A stretch of DNA of 64,000 nucleotides from Mactromeris polynyma (GCA_032209605.1 JASFXZ010000039.1:1922001-1986000), one strand, 5' to 3'. Shown: positions 22,081 to 35,112, counted from the first letter of the stretch. Notes: generated from the letters alone by a model not told the origin. Made by a program: numbers and translations.

Positions 22081-23365
22081 CTTTTAATGACTAGGGCCTA
22101 CTGCAAAAACTTGTCTTTCATCACCCTCCAAAAATACCTTGTGATGGAGTGACCTCCAACATGGCTCTGTAAAAACTGGTAGTTAATACTTTACTCTGTC
22201 ATTCCATACACATATAAGTTTGAAATGTTTTTTGTTTGCCTTGACTGCCTCTGCTGATGTTTTATTTCATTTTGTAACATGGGGCTCTGTGTGAGGAGAC
22301 CCTGTATTATGTATGTCAGGTCTTCCAGGGACTACTCAAACCACTGTCACTAAATGGCATTGGGCCATTGTTTTTATGTTTTCTTGCCCTTTCATTTAAA
22401 ATTCTCTTTTCATTTGCTGCAGCTTCTAACATCGTCAGGGTGAAAAATTAATGCTTTCCTGACTGTCTGAAACTGGAAGGCATTTCTATTACCATTGTGC
22501 ACTGTCTGAGTAACTATTGCATTTTTGGATTATTTTTGCAGTATAATTACTTAAAGCTATTGGGAACCTCTGGGGCGCATATTCACAACCAGTTCAATTT
22601 CTCAATGATTTAAAAGTTGATTGTCAGAAGATTGGGGTGTCTCTCATTAAATCAAAAACTGATTGTTATAAACATCTTCTTGATTTTTGCCTTTGGGAGG
22701 AAATCTTTGGTCGATTTATGATGTCTAGTCATTATATGTTGGTGAACAAAAGAGTGCTAGTGAAGATTATGGCTTGGCATTGTTAAACAATTTGTGTAGT
22801 ATATTCAGAAAGTTCTTTGCCAATAGATTTTCAGTCAATTGTATAGTTTACTTTAAGATACCTAAATTAAGATGGAGATTTGGAGTGGAGGCAACAGTGA
22901 TCCATGATCTTGGATGTATTGTCGAAAAATATTTAAAAGAATAAACACATGTTTCGTTTCTTGAATCACTACGCCTGCATTTAACAAGTTCACAAAGAAA
23001 GTTAATTAAATGTAAATCACAAATTAGAATAGAAGGCAACAAATACTCAAAGTTCTTTTAAGTCCTAAACTAAATTTTAAGATGGGTAAATTTTTGAAAC
23101 ATTTTACTGTAAGATATTATTTATACACACTGAAATGACGGACAAGATAAATTATAATTATTAGCAAGATATTTGATGATTAGTTGATTGAAGTGTCAAG
23201 TCTTTTTTGAATTCAGGATAAAACTACTTTGGTCTTCAGATAGGAATCATGAAATATAATCAAAATAACCTTATGGCAAATTAAATAAATAAGCATCACA
23301 TCAAAAGTGTGAAGGGAAAATATTAACTGTAAATAATCAACAAAATAGTGCATTTTACTAAAAAA
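22081..23365. other. No recognisable feature
   Basis: AT-rich DNA. Nothing supportable seen. Confidence 0.5.
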
Positions 23366-23675
23366 AAACAAACAAACAAGAAATATCTTGAAAAAAGATG
23401 GTCGCACAATTTGAAGGTTAATTGCAGAGTTGTTACAACTGCTGGTCACTCCAGATCTAAAATAGATTTCGGTAAATTCATCGAAATACAGTGCATTTCG
23501 GTAAGGTAATGTACCACTTACTAAAAGGTTAACTGAATCTGTGTCAAGGTTACAAACGGTTATTTGGTTGAAGAGAAGTTGCCAAGATGTTGCAATTGCT
23601 TATCACTCCAGATCCAAAAAGGATTTTGGTAAATTCATCGAAATTCAGTGCATTTCGGTAAGGTTATAAAAACTG
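23366..23675. repeat. Dispersed repeat with internal duplication (AAGAAATATCTTGA type), copy 1
   Basis: Begins AACAAGAAATATCTTG with AAAAAAGATGGTCGC. Two related blocks of about 160-185 bp follow, each holding GTTACAACTGCTGGTCACTCC or a variant, then GGTAAATTCATCGAAAT and CAGTGCATTTCGGTAAGG (ending about 23511 and 23664). The start and the AAGGTTACAAACGG/GAAGAGAAGTTGCC phrase recur at 45048-45560, so this is a dispersed family. Confidence 0.7.
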
Positions 23676-26085
23676 TAATATAGTTCTTATGGTGAAGTGT
23701 ACAGCACTGGCATGCATTGTTCACTCGGGGGATGAGGATAATTGAATAAAATTTCAAGAAGAGAACAGATCTAAATTCTGCTATAATGTGTTTGATGATT
23801 TATAGTAACATAGTGTTAGTAAAAAGCCTTGGATAGCCTTTGTTCAAAAATATTTAAAGATATGTGAATTCTGGGAATGTATCAAGTAGAGTGTATTAAT
23901 CACTTAATGACCAGATACTGACTTCATGGTGGGTGATTATCACAGCAGTGTAGATAACCTGGCAGTCTTGTTGAGCATGCATGACCGTCAGTATCAGGAG
24001 CCTTCAGGGTCAAATAGGGGCTGTAAAAGAGGGATGGCAATATCATTGATAATTAGCATTAATAGTGTAAAGTAAGAGTCATTATTCATAAGGATCACAG
24101 TATGAGGGTGTGAGTGAAATCTCCCAGTATCTAATACCAACTTCAAAGCAGACGGCATATCATGCTAGCAGCACCCTCAACTGGTTTTGAAGGTTTTCCT
24201 TCTACAGGAGTTTAGCTTGTGAGTGATTAAACGTGTTTTTTCTTTGTTTAATTTTGGCAACTGATAATGAAGACAAATGGTAATGTTGAAGAGTTAATGG
24301 GTGAACATTCTTTGGCAGATAATGCTGGTTCCTGTTGTCATCATTGTGTTCTAGTCCCAACATTGACAAAGGTACCACTAGGTGCTCTTCTGTCTCATCC
24401 ATTTTCTCCTATTAAAGATTAATGTTACGAAATTTTAAACCCATGTTTTAATTAAGTATTGGAGATTTAAAGTAATTAAATACCAGTTATATTTTACCGG
24501 GTTACTGATACTTTGTCAAAGTGGTGTTTATTTCTGCAACCTCGGCATGTGAATTGCATGTTTTAGATTTTAATTGAGTTGGGTAGTTTTATTTTATGTA
24601 ATAATAGTTGTGTCACCCAATCCCTTGTCAGTTTAATTGTAGAATTTTTTGTAGTTGCCGTATTACTAACGAATTTTAGGTCTGGTGTTGTTAAAAGCTG
24701 TGAGTCAGCAAGTGTAATATTGCAACACATGCGACTTCTAATCCACAGAGGGGAAACTCAAATGTCACAATTTAATTCATGAGTTGTCAGATTTTTGAAT
24801 TGGCAAGGATTTTTTTTAAAACTAGCAACAACTTTATCAATTCAGACTGCTGTTGGTAAATTTAAGTTGTTAAATGACTAGGAATAATGTGTGAATCTCT
24901 GCTTGTATTTTCTGTTAAAATAGCTGACTAGGGAATTATGTTTCAGGAGAATCATACATTACAATGTTTTGATTTAAATCAACTTTAAATCTGATTTTCT
25001 ATGGTCAAAACATTTAGGCTGCTTATTTACCAAAGAAAATGCTATTGCTTTTTCAAATAGTTGTAAGTTTAAAAGTCCTTTAGAAAGTATTCTGTTAAAT
25101 ATTTTGTGTTCTATTCAATCAAATATTTTCTTCATTTCTTGGGTACAATTCATGTCGAAATACCATTCTTCTTTCACATTCTAGATTTAAACTGGCTTAT
25201 AACTTATTCAGTACTTTTCCATAAAAGAATAACTTGAACTTGTGAAGATTTTATATGTTGGCCTTTATCAGTCTTCACAATAATATTTTTGAAGGTCTTG
25301 CAATTTCCTCTTGCCCAAATTCACTTTCACTTGCCCGAAAAAATTTCATCTCCACTGTTAGGCTCTGGCTTTCTTTTGCAGGGATTTGCACCATCAAAAT
25401 ACTGAAAAGCATGATGTTATGATTTGTTAAACCGGAAACTAAGACCTGGTTACGATAGTTGATAAAAAAAAGTGCTGTTAGTAACACAAAATAAATTGAC
25501 AAAAAAATGAAAACCAGTCGGAAGTATTGCATACTACATCATCAATTTTAGTGACAGCTTTGAAAAAAGCTAGTCAGACCAGAACACGACTTGCCTGTTC
25601 GGGCAGATGAAATGCCGAAGACTGCTTTATTGTCCATTCGATGAATTGTAAATTGAACAGTCTTTTTTGTTTTTTTACAAGTGATGACTTCTGTCTGATT
25701 TCATAATCTGTTGTTGTCTTTGTGCTGAGTTCCATAATATTGTTTTGGAAACTTTAAGTCTAGCTTTTATCACTTCTTGATGTTTGATGTCAGTATTGGA
25801 ACATATCTCGGGTACAAGTTGTTATATTGTTGTTACTGTAGAAAACAGCTTGCTGCATTAATGGATATACTGAGTGATTTAAACATTTATTGATGTTAAT
25901 CTACCTGGGATACATTTCTGGCATTTCTTAAGACTTTCTTACGTCCTTTCCCAATGTTCTGTGTGAGAGAGAAGTAGCATTCCAACTTGTAGCATTTGAT
26001 AAAATGGTTAATTTAGTTTATTATTTATTTTGATGGTTGATGTGGTTTCCACATTTAATCTGTTACAGTCTAATAGTGACTTATG
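23676..26085. other. AT-rich stretch holding one weak exon candidate
   Basis: No repeat array or RNA gene noticed. The minus-strand frame at 24202-24402 is listed separately. The 85-codon minus frame at 25275-25532 is mostly hydrophobic and has no recognisable domain. Confidence 0.5.
24202..24402 (-). other. Possible small coding exon, 66 residues, unrecognised
   Basis: On the minus strand an acceptor-like ATTAATCTTTAATAG is followed by GAGAAAATGG, a good initiation context (A at -3, G at +4). The frame opens with an acidic MDETEEHLVVPLSMLGL and continues hydrophilic to a basic, Gln/His-rich C-terminus before TAG. Composition is more protein-like than most frames in the window. No domain is recognised, and the only downstream donor-like GT is weak. 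It could be a first coding exon, a small protein or chance. Confidence 0.2.
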
Positions 26086-26260
26086 ATTGCAGTATGGTGG
26101 ATGATGATAGTTGGAGAGAGGATGTTGTCAATGTTGATGTTAAGGTTGATGAAGATGATATCAATGATGATGATGATTGACAAGATGATGACAACTTGAG
26201 CAACAGAGATGTCGATAATGGTGCTGTTGATAATGTTGATGCTAACACAGTATTATGATT
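26086..26260. repeat. GAT/GTT triplet-rich low-complexity patch
   Basis: Imperfect triplet repeats of GAT, GTT and GAC, for example GATGATGATGATTGAC and AATGTTGATGCTAAC. Stops interrupt all frames, so this is simple-sequence DNA rather than an acidic coding tract. Confidence 0.75.
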
Positions 26261-27345
26261 GTGTTGTTGTTGACAACAGTAAGGGTGGTGACAGGAATGC
26301 AGAAACTTTAAGTGTTGATGCTTAAAAGTAAAACAAAGCTAGTTACCGTTGATGATTTTTTGTATTATTCCAAATTAAGAAACAAATAAATAATTTTCGG
26401 AGGTGATATTTTGATATCTCATCATGTTCAGTATCACATCATTATGCATTAATTGCTGCAGGCAAAGTTTGTCGACCTATCTGGGTGGTTATAATAGCAG
26501 CAAATTTATAATTAATGTAACCAATGTCTTTTAGAAGTAGTAATGAACTATTTAATCAAAGTATCAAGTACATAAGCTGCTAATACCACACTTGCTGTAA
26601 CATTTTGATTAAGTCTTAAATAGACTCCCATGAAGTGGATGAGGGGATTATCAAAGTTCACAAAAATCACAAAAAAAATTGTGTTGGCTACGCAACATGT
26701 AATAAGTGGAGATTATACTGGGTATTGAATTGTCTGGCTGTTTGTTGAGGTCTTACATGATGTAATTCCCTAATTCTTATGATGATGTGAATTTCTCATA
26801 CCAGAACTTTCAGTTATGTCTTTGTTTCTACTGCAAGTGCTTTGAAGCTTGTATACATTCATTTGTTGGAATTTGAGGCACTCATTGTTCGGCCCGTTTC
26901 TGCACGCATTATTTCATTCTGGTCTCTGTTGGTGTGTCTGATTAAATTCAGTGAATTCTTTGTGATTATTTATGTATCATTAGCCTTGATTGGATCACTG
27001 GATGGATTTGTGTCTGAAAAGAAAGTCGTCTTTGTAGGATCATTTTGAAATTCTGCTATGAAATCTTCTATGAGTATTCTTAATATGGATAATCATATTT
27101 CATCTGCAAACAGTAATTGTCCTTGAAAGTATTTGTTTTCTGCAAAAATATTGTACGTTGGTTTTTAGTCAGGTTACATTTTTTCACGTTCAAAAAGCAA
27201 TCAGTGTTGATTAAATGGCGAGGTAACATAGGAGATTTTGAAAGACAAATGAGAATCCTTCTCTTACTGTGTTTTATTAACATGATCTAACATGTGCACT
27301 CTTAATTAAACATTATTTAAATACTCAGCAGTAGTCTCTGAGTCT
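26261..27345. other. No recognisable feature
   Basis: AT-rich DNA, nothing supportable seen. Confidence 0.5.
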
Positions 27346-27890
27346 GGTTGGGAATTTATTGAATTATGAATGAGCATTTGATACTTAACACATTTGTTCA
27401 GTCATGAATACACATTTATACTTACCAAATTTATTGAATCATAAATCACATTCCTGCTTGCAAACTATTGAATCATATCAATCAAATTTCTACATAAACT
27501 TACCACATTGAATCATTGAAGCACAGTTATACTAACCAAATTTATAGAATTGTGAATGCACATTTTATACTTGTATAAGTTGCTACAGGGAACGCCACAT
27601 ACATAAGATGGTGCCTCCCCACACTGACGTCCTTGAAAACAACATCACATAAAACATAAGGCATTTGAGGAGCGTCAAGGGTACATACGTAAGGGAACAG
27701 GGGTGCAAGGAATGGCTTGGCTGACCATAAGGGATAACTAGGAGAATCAAAGAGAACAGCCGGGGGGGGGATTGAATGGTTGGAAAAGATCACATGACAA
27801 ACCAAAATACTTAACAAAATTATAAGATTATGAGTGCACATTAATACTTAGCAAATTATTGAATGATGAATGCATGTTTATATTTAACAG
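27346..27890. repeat. Decayed 37-39-bp tandem repeat, interrupted
   Basis: TTGAATCATGAATGCACATT-like and ATACTTACCAAATTTA-like phrases alternate with a period of about 37-39 bp from 27352 to 27575 and again from 27795 to 27890. The intervening 220 bp have a different, GC-richer composition, so the array was split by an insertion. Confidence 0.7.
27576..27794. mobile_element. GC-richer insertion splitting the decayed array, with G9 tract
   Basis: Composition shifts abruptly at GTTGCTACAGGGAACGCC and again after GGAAAAGATCACATGAC. The segment holds a G9 run (27762-27770). A 99-codon minus-strand frame crosses it, with a proline-rich middle (YPLWSAKPFLAPLFPYVC), but it extends into the flanking tandem repeat on both sides. 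No terminal inverted repeat or target duplication was identified. Calling it a mobile element is inference from its position inside an array. Confidence 0.4.
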
Positions 27891-29545
27891 TAGATGATAT
27901 TTAGAAGAACAACAAAGAGCACAAATAAGTCCGAAATTAGAAAATCAGATTCTGCTAATTATTCACTCATGTATGATGTAAACTTAACCTGTCTCGTACA
28001 TTTATGATGTCAGACATAAAAATGTCTGTAGCATTATTCTCTGATGATATCTCTGACGTTATCTAGATAGTTGAAGTATTGTTATACATCAATTGCTGCA
28101 TGTTAACCTCATCACTTACTTACTTCAGACTGAAAACACTAATAAAGACTACTTACAAGATCCAAATATGGAATAGAAAGTCTGGCTGATGGGCAGATGA
28201 TAAAACAAATTGAAATAAATATCCTAATACAAAAATTAATTTGATAGACAACCTATTGAAATGATCGAAATCCAGCTGTTCAGTGTCTAATGTTGGTGAT
28301 TTGTTGAAGTTTTTAATCATTGATAGGACTATTATATAATGTTTTATATTTACAGTTATAATCCTGGTTTTTCCACAGACATCACATTCCATGTTTCCTT
28401 TCTGCCATTATGAGTAATTTAGCTTTGATCATTGATTATGTTTACTTTTGATAAGCATCAACAAAACATAAAACTGTTGCTATGGGAATTGGCTTATATC
28501 ATTATGTCTGTTTATCTGGGCTTTGCATCAGTTCTTGAGTACACTGTTTTTGGGTTGCTATGTACAGATGTGTTGTTTGAAGCAAAGTCTGTTAGAAAGA
28601 TGCTTTTCAGTCCTCCAGACATTATCCAGGGCTTGTGATATTTGCCTGTCTGTCAGTCCTTGTGACTGGTAAAATATGGGTAATACTCTCTATAATTTAC
28701 AATATACTTTGCCCTATTTGGACTGGTAATGTTTCATTTTCACAGGTAAAGTTAGGAGATTGGAGATTTACAGCCAGAGACCTCAGAAATATTTCTGAGT
28801 TCTTCTGCATAGACTGGTAGCATGGATGGCTCTCATTGAATCAGTACAGTTTATATGGTTGAATATTTGAGTTTTAATAAATCAACAATAAATATTACCA
28901 TGGTGTTAATGCTGGCACGCTTAATTATATTAGCTACATATGTTTGTTGTTGGGTAGACTCCTAATACAGTTATGCAATATTCATTCATGTTTTGTAATT
29001 GAATCCTGTTATATAAAATTCTTAACATAATCATTTACATTTCATATAAAAAGGTATGTAAGAAGAATGTTCATGGCAATGCTTTATGTACATTTTATTT
29101 AGTATATGGTTGATTTACATGCTTGTCTATGACTCTGTCTCCCAACATACATGAGTTTTATATTTGTTCATGTGAAATTAACCTGTAGTCTGCAAAATTC
29201 AATCTTGTCTAATTAGAACCAGTTTCCTTTGTGTACAAAGTATAACTGGAATGAGGAATAGTTTCTCTACAAAATATGAAAGCAATTATCCAATATCTCT
29301 AATTCATGTTTTCGGAAGATGACAAAATTGCTAGAGAAAAAGCAGCTTTGTACTGGTTTATATCATAAGGAACTTAAGAGCTTTGTTAAACTCAACTGAC
29401 AGTTATGTTTGAATAAAACTATTGGTTAAAGGTGATATACCAAACCTAACGAACAAATGTAATTATCATGATAGGAATTCATTCAACTTTGAACGCTGGT
29501 GGATTACAGTCAGGCAATATTTACCTTGCATTCCAGACCAGGATT
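27891..29545. other. No recognisable feature
   Basis: AT-rich DNA, nothing supportable seen. Confidence 0.5.
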
Positions 29546-29559
29546 CCCCCCCCCCCCCC
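29546..29559. repeat. C14 homopolymer
   Basis: A run of 14 C, one of several long C or G runs in the window (also 915, 27762, 51433 and 62320). Length is likely uncertain in the assembly. Confidence 0.9.
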
Positions 29560-29599
29560 GCATTTACACCCGTATTGGAAATCTATTGTCTCGTGATGA

Positions 29600-29607
29600 T
29601 GACGTCA
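29600..29607. promoter_or_regulatory. TGACGTCA palindrome (CRE-like)
   Basis: A perfect TGACGTCA, the consensus of cAMP-response elements, followed six bases later by TGACATCA. No promoter or gene is recognised beside it, so function is unproven. The same octamer at 50360 lies inside a transposon. Confidence 0.2.
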
Positions 29608-29751
29608 TGTAATGACATCACATAACATCGAATGATAACGTGAATGAATTCGTAAAATATGATACTGTAAGTAAAAAGTCTTTAAAGCACCAGTTGTTTC
29701 ATTTAATCTTTTCCTTTATTTATCAAAAAGGTATGCAAACAAAATCTATCG

Positions 29752-29831
29752 CAGGTGTGAAGGGAAATATCCGGCTCTGGGGTAACTGTTTTTGCAGTAA
29801 CCCTTGAATCGGATATTTCTATCCACACCTG
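29752..29831. repeat. 80-bp interrupted palindrome (hairpin)
   Basis: Three nested stems: CAGGTGTG (29752) with CACACCTG (29824), GAAATATCC (29764) with GGATATTTC (29811), and GGGTAACTG (29780) with CAGTAACCC (29795, one mismatch). The interruptions are symmetrical (4/4 and 7/7 nt) and the loop is TTTTTG. It may be a foldback element or a transcribed hairpin. Confidence 0.85.
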
Positions 29832-30830
29832 AATCCAGTCTCCTTGCACCCGTGCATATTCCTGCAAATTCCTAAATTACCATTGGCAAAATTTAAAGTT
29901 ACTTTCTATATTTGTAGAATTACATATTACATATTTATTACAAGCCTGCTGGACAGTAACATCGACAATGTCTGAAGATTGAGGCGATGATTAAACATTG
30001 CCTGATCAATGTTATCTAATTATATTGAGCCATATTTACAAGTCATTGCCTGTTCAAGCCAATAATACCACTATACAGTTTGTTATTGTTAATGATAAAA
30101 CAATTATAGCCACAGAAATGGAAAATGTCTGTCCTTCATCCTATCTCTAGACAGACCTCTATCCCTTATATGTCATATTTTTTAACCTAATCAGACATTA
30201 CCAACAATTTGTAGTGATTTCCAGAATTATTTAGGGCCTTAAAGTCAAGAATAAATGTAAAATATGCATAGTTATGTCTTTGATAATTATTTTCATCTCC
30301 CACCTTTCAGATTGTGTCATAAGTTGTTTAGAAAGTCCTGTTCAACAATTATTACATAAATCTTCATTTATACCAGTATTCGACCCATTGTAAATAAAAG
30401 TAAGTTACATTCTGGTGATAAAAAACTTGCATTGGTTATGGAGTGGAATTTATCTAAGCTCAAAGTGTGTTTTCTGCTTTGAATGTCTTTATATTATATT
30501 GTTTATACATTTATAATTATATCATTATGTATAATGGAGTGAATAAATACTGCTTAAACAGAGAATTAATCAAAATATTTTTTTCGCCAAAAATAAGATA
30601 TTGAAATTTTACATGTACATTGTATTATGTAAAGACTTGCATCTGACCTGGTCATTCCCATTTTCTTTTGTCTTATTCTTTTCTTACTTCATATCTCATA
30701 TGATTTTAATTTCTAACAATTTAATATGTAGAATAAACATGCCATTATGTATAAACCACATAATTATATAATCAGTAACATGTAAAAATGCTGTTTTTCT
30801 CCGGCAAAATCTTTGTTAAGCATCATTTTA
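29832..30830. other. No recognisable feature
   Basis: AT-rich DNA, nothing supportable seen. Confidence 0.5.
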
Positions 30831-31050
30831 TTATGCCCCCCCTTCGAAGAAGAGAGAGCATATTGGTTTGCACATGTTGATCGGTCGGTATGTCCGTCTG
30901 TCGGTCCGTAATCTTTTCGTTTCCAATCAATAACTCGAGAACCCCTTGACCTATCATCTTCAAACTTGGTCCACACATTCATCTGGGGTCAAGGGGTCAA
31001 AGGTCAAGGTCACAGGTGGCATAATGTTTTATCAACATCTCTTGTTGCAT
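30831..31050 (+). repeat. Dispersed repeat, TTATGCCCCC family, copy 4
   Basis: Starts TTATGCCCCCCCTTCGAAG, with GAAG and GCATA as the other side of the head hairpin. GGTCGGTATGTCCGTCTG, CCAATCAATAACTCGAGAA and GGTCAAAGGTCAAGGTCAC follow. GGCATAA (31018-31024) matches the inverted start, and CATCTCTTGTT ends the copy. This is the most typical copy in the window and is internally deleted compared with longer members. The minus-strand 72-codon frame across it is repeat-derived. Confidence 0.85.
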
Positions 31051-32027
31051 TTTGATACTCATTTTATTTGAAGATACACGTACCTGTTAATTGTAATAGG
31101 ATATAGCATACATGCTGTACAAATGTGTAACAACCTTTTCTTGTATTCCTATCTAAGTCCACAAATCTTTATTGTATGTTCCTAAATGCACCAAGTATAT
31201 AATGGTTAAGTAAGCAAGACATGAATACAATGTTAGTTGCTGTGAATACTCCATAATCTATTATTGTACTTCACATTCTCTCCCTCTTGTCTTGTGGTGC
31301 ATATTCTAAGCATGTTGGAATAAATGCCTTTAAGATGAATAAAATTTGATTTGGCATTTGAAACAAGAAACTAATGATGAAAAACAGCCTATGTGAACAA
31401 CTTGGACAGATCTAAGCTCATATACTTTATTTCAAGAGATGTGCTTCACCTCCAGGGAAACAGATATGATGAATTCTATATAATTCATCAAAATTTGTAA
31501 CTAGAGTTGGGGAGTACAAATGGCTTGTCTCAGCTTGGAGAAACTCGTGCTTACCAGTATCATCCATTTATCTTGCTGATATTACAGGTGGGTGGGGAAC
31601 ATAAAATATAATCTGTCAGAAAAATGATGTTCTTGTAATTATCTACATGGTATCTTATGCATTTATCTTGTATATATGTATTTTACATATGTACAAAACA
31701 AGTGTTATCAACCCGATCTCTGCAGTCTGGAGGGGGTCCCTATGTGCTAGGGGGATTGATATAGCTTGTGAATAGATCATGCATATTGTTGTTTCACTGC
31801 GGCTGTACTAATGTGAACTACCCCTATTGAGTCTGGCCAGACATTGATTTATTCATGAATTCTGAACACTACGAATCTTGATACATTTCACAGCCAGTGT
31901 TTCCTTGTAAGCTTATAAAGGTGTCGCTTTCCAGGTTGGTGCCAGTAAGTAGCATAGTTGTTACATATACCAGTTGTAATTTAAATGTCAGGAACCGTGT
32001 GGTGTTTTCAGAAGTTCACGTTTTAGC
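31051..32027. other. No recognisable feature
   Basis: AT-rich DNA, nothing supportable seen. Confidence 0.5.
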
Positions 32028-32111
32028 ATTCTTGGCTGATAGCATAGAAGTGATGATTCTTGGCTGATAGCATAGAAGTGATGATTCTTGGCTGATAGCA
32101 TAGAAGTGATG
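32028..32111. repeat. 28-bp x 3 perfect tandem repeat
   Basis: ATTCTTGGCTGATAGCATAG plus eight bases occurs three times with no difference seen. A partial fourth start (ATTCT) follows. Confidence 0.95.
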
Positions 32112-34538
32112 ATTCTGTTACGCTGTTTGTTTTGACATGTCTGAGACATATTTTTGTTTACAAAATAGCTGTACTGCTTAAATTTATCGTATTTTTGAGA
32201 AATTTTGGTTATCTGTGAAAATGTTGTTAGTTAGGTTTCCTGTTTCTTTGATGTTTCCTTTTCATGTAGATTTTAATTCTCAAATATTGATTCATTGAAG
32301 ATTTCATGGTGTTTTTCAATGGCAAGAGTTATTGCAAACATAAAGATGTTGCCAATTATGCATAATTTACATTGAGAGATTGATTTAGGCTTCATGTTGA
32401 ATTATTTGTGCATCTAAATCCATTAAGATTTCTATTTGAAATATTGATCAAAGATGAAATGTAGGAACGTAACTTTGCCCTTCCGATAGAGTTTTTAATG
32501 ACTTGTATAAATGTTCCCCATAGCAATGTAACCAAAACAAAATGTTAATCTGCTCTGTTGTGCAATTTGTGGGCATGTATGTTTATCCAAGGTACATATT
32601 GTATATGTAAGGACCTGATTATGTACTGCAGTATGTAATATGAGATCAATTTCTTGTTTCACTACCAATTTACACCAGGTAATCGATGAAGTCTATCAGC
32701 ATAAGCTGATGATAATATCTTGACTGGCCATACCAAACAGTAATATAGTGGTAAAGTTAAAATTTCGTTGCAATTTTCACATTTTTATAGAAGTATTAAA
32801 ATGGTAACTGGATGTTTCCTTAAATTAGAACACAAATTTTGTGCTTGTCCATTGCTTTTGATAGCAGATTCTAAAATATTCGTAAAGTTTATTCAGGTGT
32901 TAATATTGAAGAAATTCCAAAAGATTGAGCTAATATCTGTATGCAATTAACACAATAAGCTGTGGTCAGCTTGTCCCTTGTACACACATGTGGACCTGAC
33001 CTTGTGGTCATTGATTCATTCATTAGTGGTAATCAGGTTTTATTGATGGTAAATTAACTTAGTCATAACAAATACATGTACTATGAGTGAGGGATGAGTG
33101 TACATAAAAGCTTACTGCTCGGAAATATTACAGGAATCTGCTCTTGTCTGTTACGCATCATTAGCCTAAAAATACCAAACACAACTACAAATAATTTTAT
33201 TGTAAACTATATTTAGTTCTTCATGGTCATTTACCGAAATACATGTCTAATCTAGAGAGATAAACTACATTTACAATAATCACTTTTTAATTTGAATATA
33301 ATGGAAAGAATCCTTTAGATTTGTATAACAAAAAGTCTTTGTTTAAATACTCAATGTAAGTTTTTTGTAACAGAACAGATTTCTATTCCATTTCTCAGTA
33401 TTTAAACAACAAGAAATGCTGAGTCTATGGTCATATTTTTTCATTTATAAATCAGATCTTCTAAAATCCATAGACATGTGATGCCATACAGCTGGTGCAC
33501 ATTATGCCTTGTATCTCTGTGTGGTATCACATTGTACTCTCAGGATCTACTTGCTGGATGCTTGAACTCAAGTAGGGATTATAAGGGCGGTTTCTATAGA
33601 TACTTGAGATGGTGCAAGAACACAATGAGATGTCATTAACTTGAATAGCTTTGTATTATACTTGTGTGTGGTGTTCGTGCCTCTAAGTTAAGTAAGTTGA
33701 ACCTGACACCCATGAAGGAAAACAGTTCATAGGTGAAATTAGTTGTTTTCATGAGTCTTTGTGTGGTTAGATGAATTTTTTATGTGTCTGAATGAAACTT
33801 TGTTCACTCTTTAATTGAGTTGACTATGTGATCCAGTTTGTTAAATGTACAAGGTCATTGAGAGTGAAAATTCTGATTCAGCATCACAATAATATTATCT
33901 AGAAGGGACCACTGTCTTAAGGTTAAATCCCAAACCATTCTATGCTACCTTGCCTTGAACTGTTAGAAGTGACCTCATCCTTATTAGGGTCATATTACCC
34001 ATTATTTCATTAACTCTTCATCTCTATGTATACAGCCATAAAATCAATTTTAATTAAGCCATTTAAACAAAATTTGCCAGCAAGAGGAAGTTTTGGGTTG
34101 CCAGCAGGTCATTATTAATTTTACAGTTAACAGTTTAATTGAATGCAGACCAAATGATGTCTAGTATGACCCGATGGGTGAAATTCAGTGACCCATAATT
34201 TTTTTGATTCTGGTAGTTTCAGATTCATTATGATTACCAGCCATTCATCTGTTTAAGGGGTTCAATGAGTTTAGGGGCTATTTTGACCACTGGAGTCATA
34301 TGCTTGAAGAAATATAAAGAGTATTAATACCTTTTATCTTGCTTCATGTCTTAATGATGCCTGATCCTTAAGTATCATATTCTTTATTGATGATGCCTAA
34401 AGAGCTTCAGGGAGTATTGACCCTTTCTCTAAGAGTGAGGGAATATTTCTTAATTAAGTAGAAACATTAATAATAGGTAACCTGAAGACTGTGAACTTGT
34501 AAATGCTCTCAGGTTTAATATTAATGTTAATCATTTTG
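32112..34538. other. No recognisable feature
   Basis: AT-rich DNA with no recognisable gene or repeat. Confidence 0.5.
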
Positions 34539-34862
34539 TTATGTTCCCTGAAGAGGAGCCATGGGTGCATCCATCCTGCGTTCATGTCCGTACTTCTCGG
34601 TAAACCACCAACCAGAATTCAATGAAACTTAACATGAAGCTTCCCTAGCAAGAGGATATGTACATATTGTTGATTATTGTTCGCATACTATTTCTTAGCA
34701 GCCATCAACTGGAATTCAATAAAGCTTCATTACCACAAGGAAACGCGCATATTGTCAACATGTTTCAGTTTGATGCTTTTTCACATACTAATGGAGAATG
34801 TGACTTCTCTCTTTCATTCTTTGAATAACATACATATGGATTGTCCCTCTTGTGACTTGTTG
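34539..34862 (+). repeat. Dispersed repeat, TTATGCCCCC family, copy 5
   Basis: Head TTATGTTCCCTGAAGAGG, then GCGTTCATGTCCGTACTTC, AGAATTCAATGAAACTTAAC and AAGCTTCCCTAGCAAGAGG. A second related block has GGAATTCAATAAAGCTTC and CGCATATTGTCAACATG, and the tail is TGTCCCTCTTGTGAC. Body phrases recur at 47745 and 57770. The 82-codon frame at 34677-34925 is repeat-derived and resembles the frame at 47747 for that reason. Confidence 0.7.
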
Positions 34863-35112
34863 TATGTTCATAGTAGTGCTAACACTGGTAGTAATCTGTT
34901 ATTAAACTGTTGGCTGTGCCCTTGAATCACTTTCAGTGGCAGCTCTAGTTCAATTATGTACCTTCCGTTGGTTCTATCCATCTATCCATTTGTATCATAT
35001 ATACATATATAACATCCACAGTTGAAAGTGATACCAACATGTTAGTTGTGAAATATGTGTATTTGCATCAATGTTCTTTTTTCCAACTAAGACCATTTTC
35101 AGGAAAAAAATA
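34863..35112. other. Spacer before the 34-bp array
   Basis: AT-rich DNA with a short ATATACATATATA stretch near 35000. Nothing else seen. Confidence 0.5.

Noticed and set aside
26086..26260. Acidic coding tract from GAT repeats
   Set aside because: Stops interrupt the frame and the triplets are imperfect, so it is simple-sequence DNA.
34677..34925. Frame similar to the one at 47747-48025, suggesting a protein family
   Set aside because: The similarity comes from shared TTATGCCCCC-family repeat sequence, not from a conserved protein.
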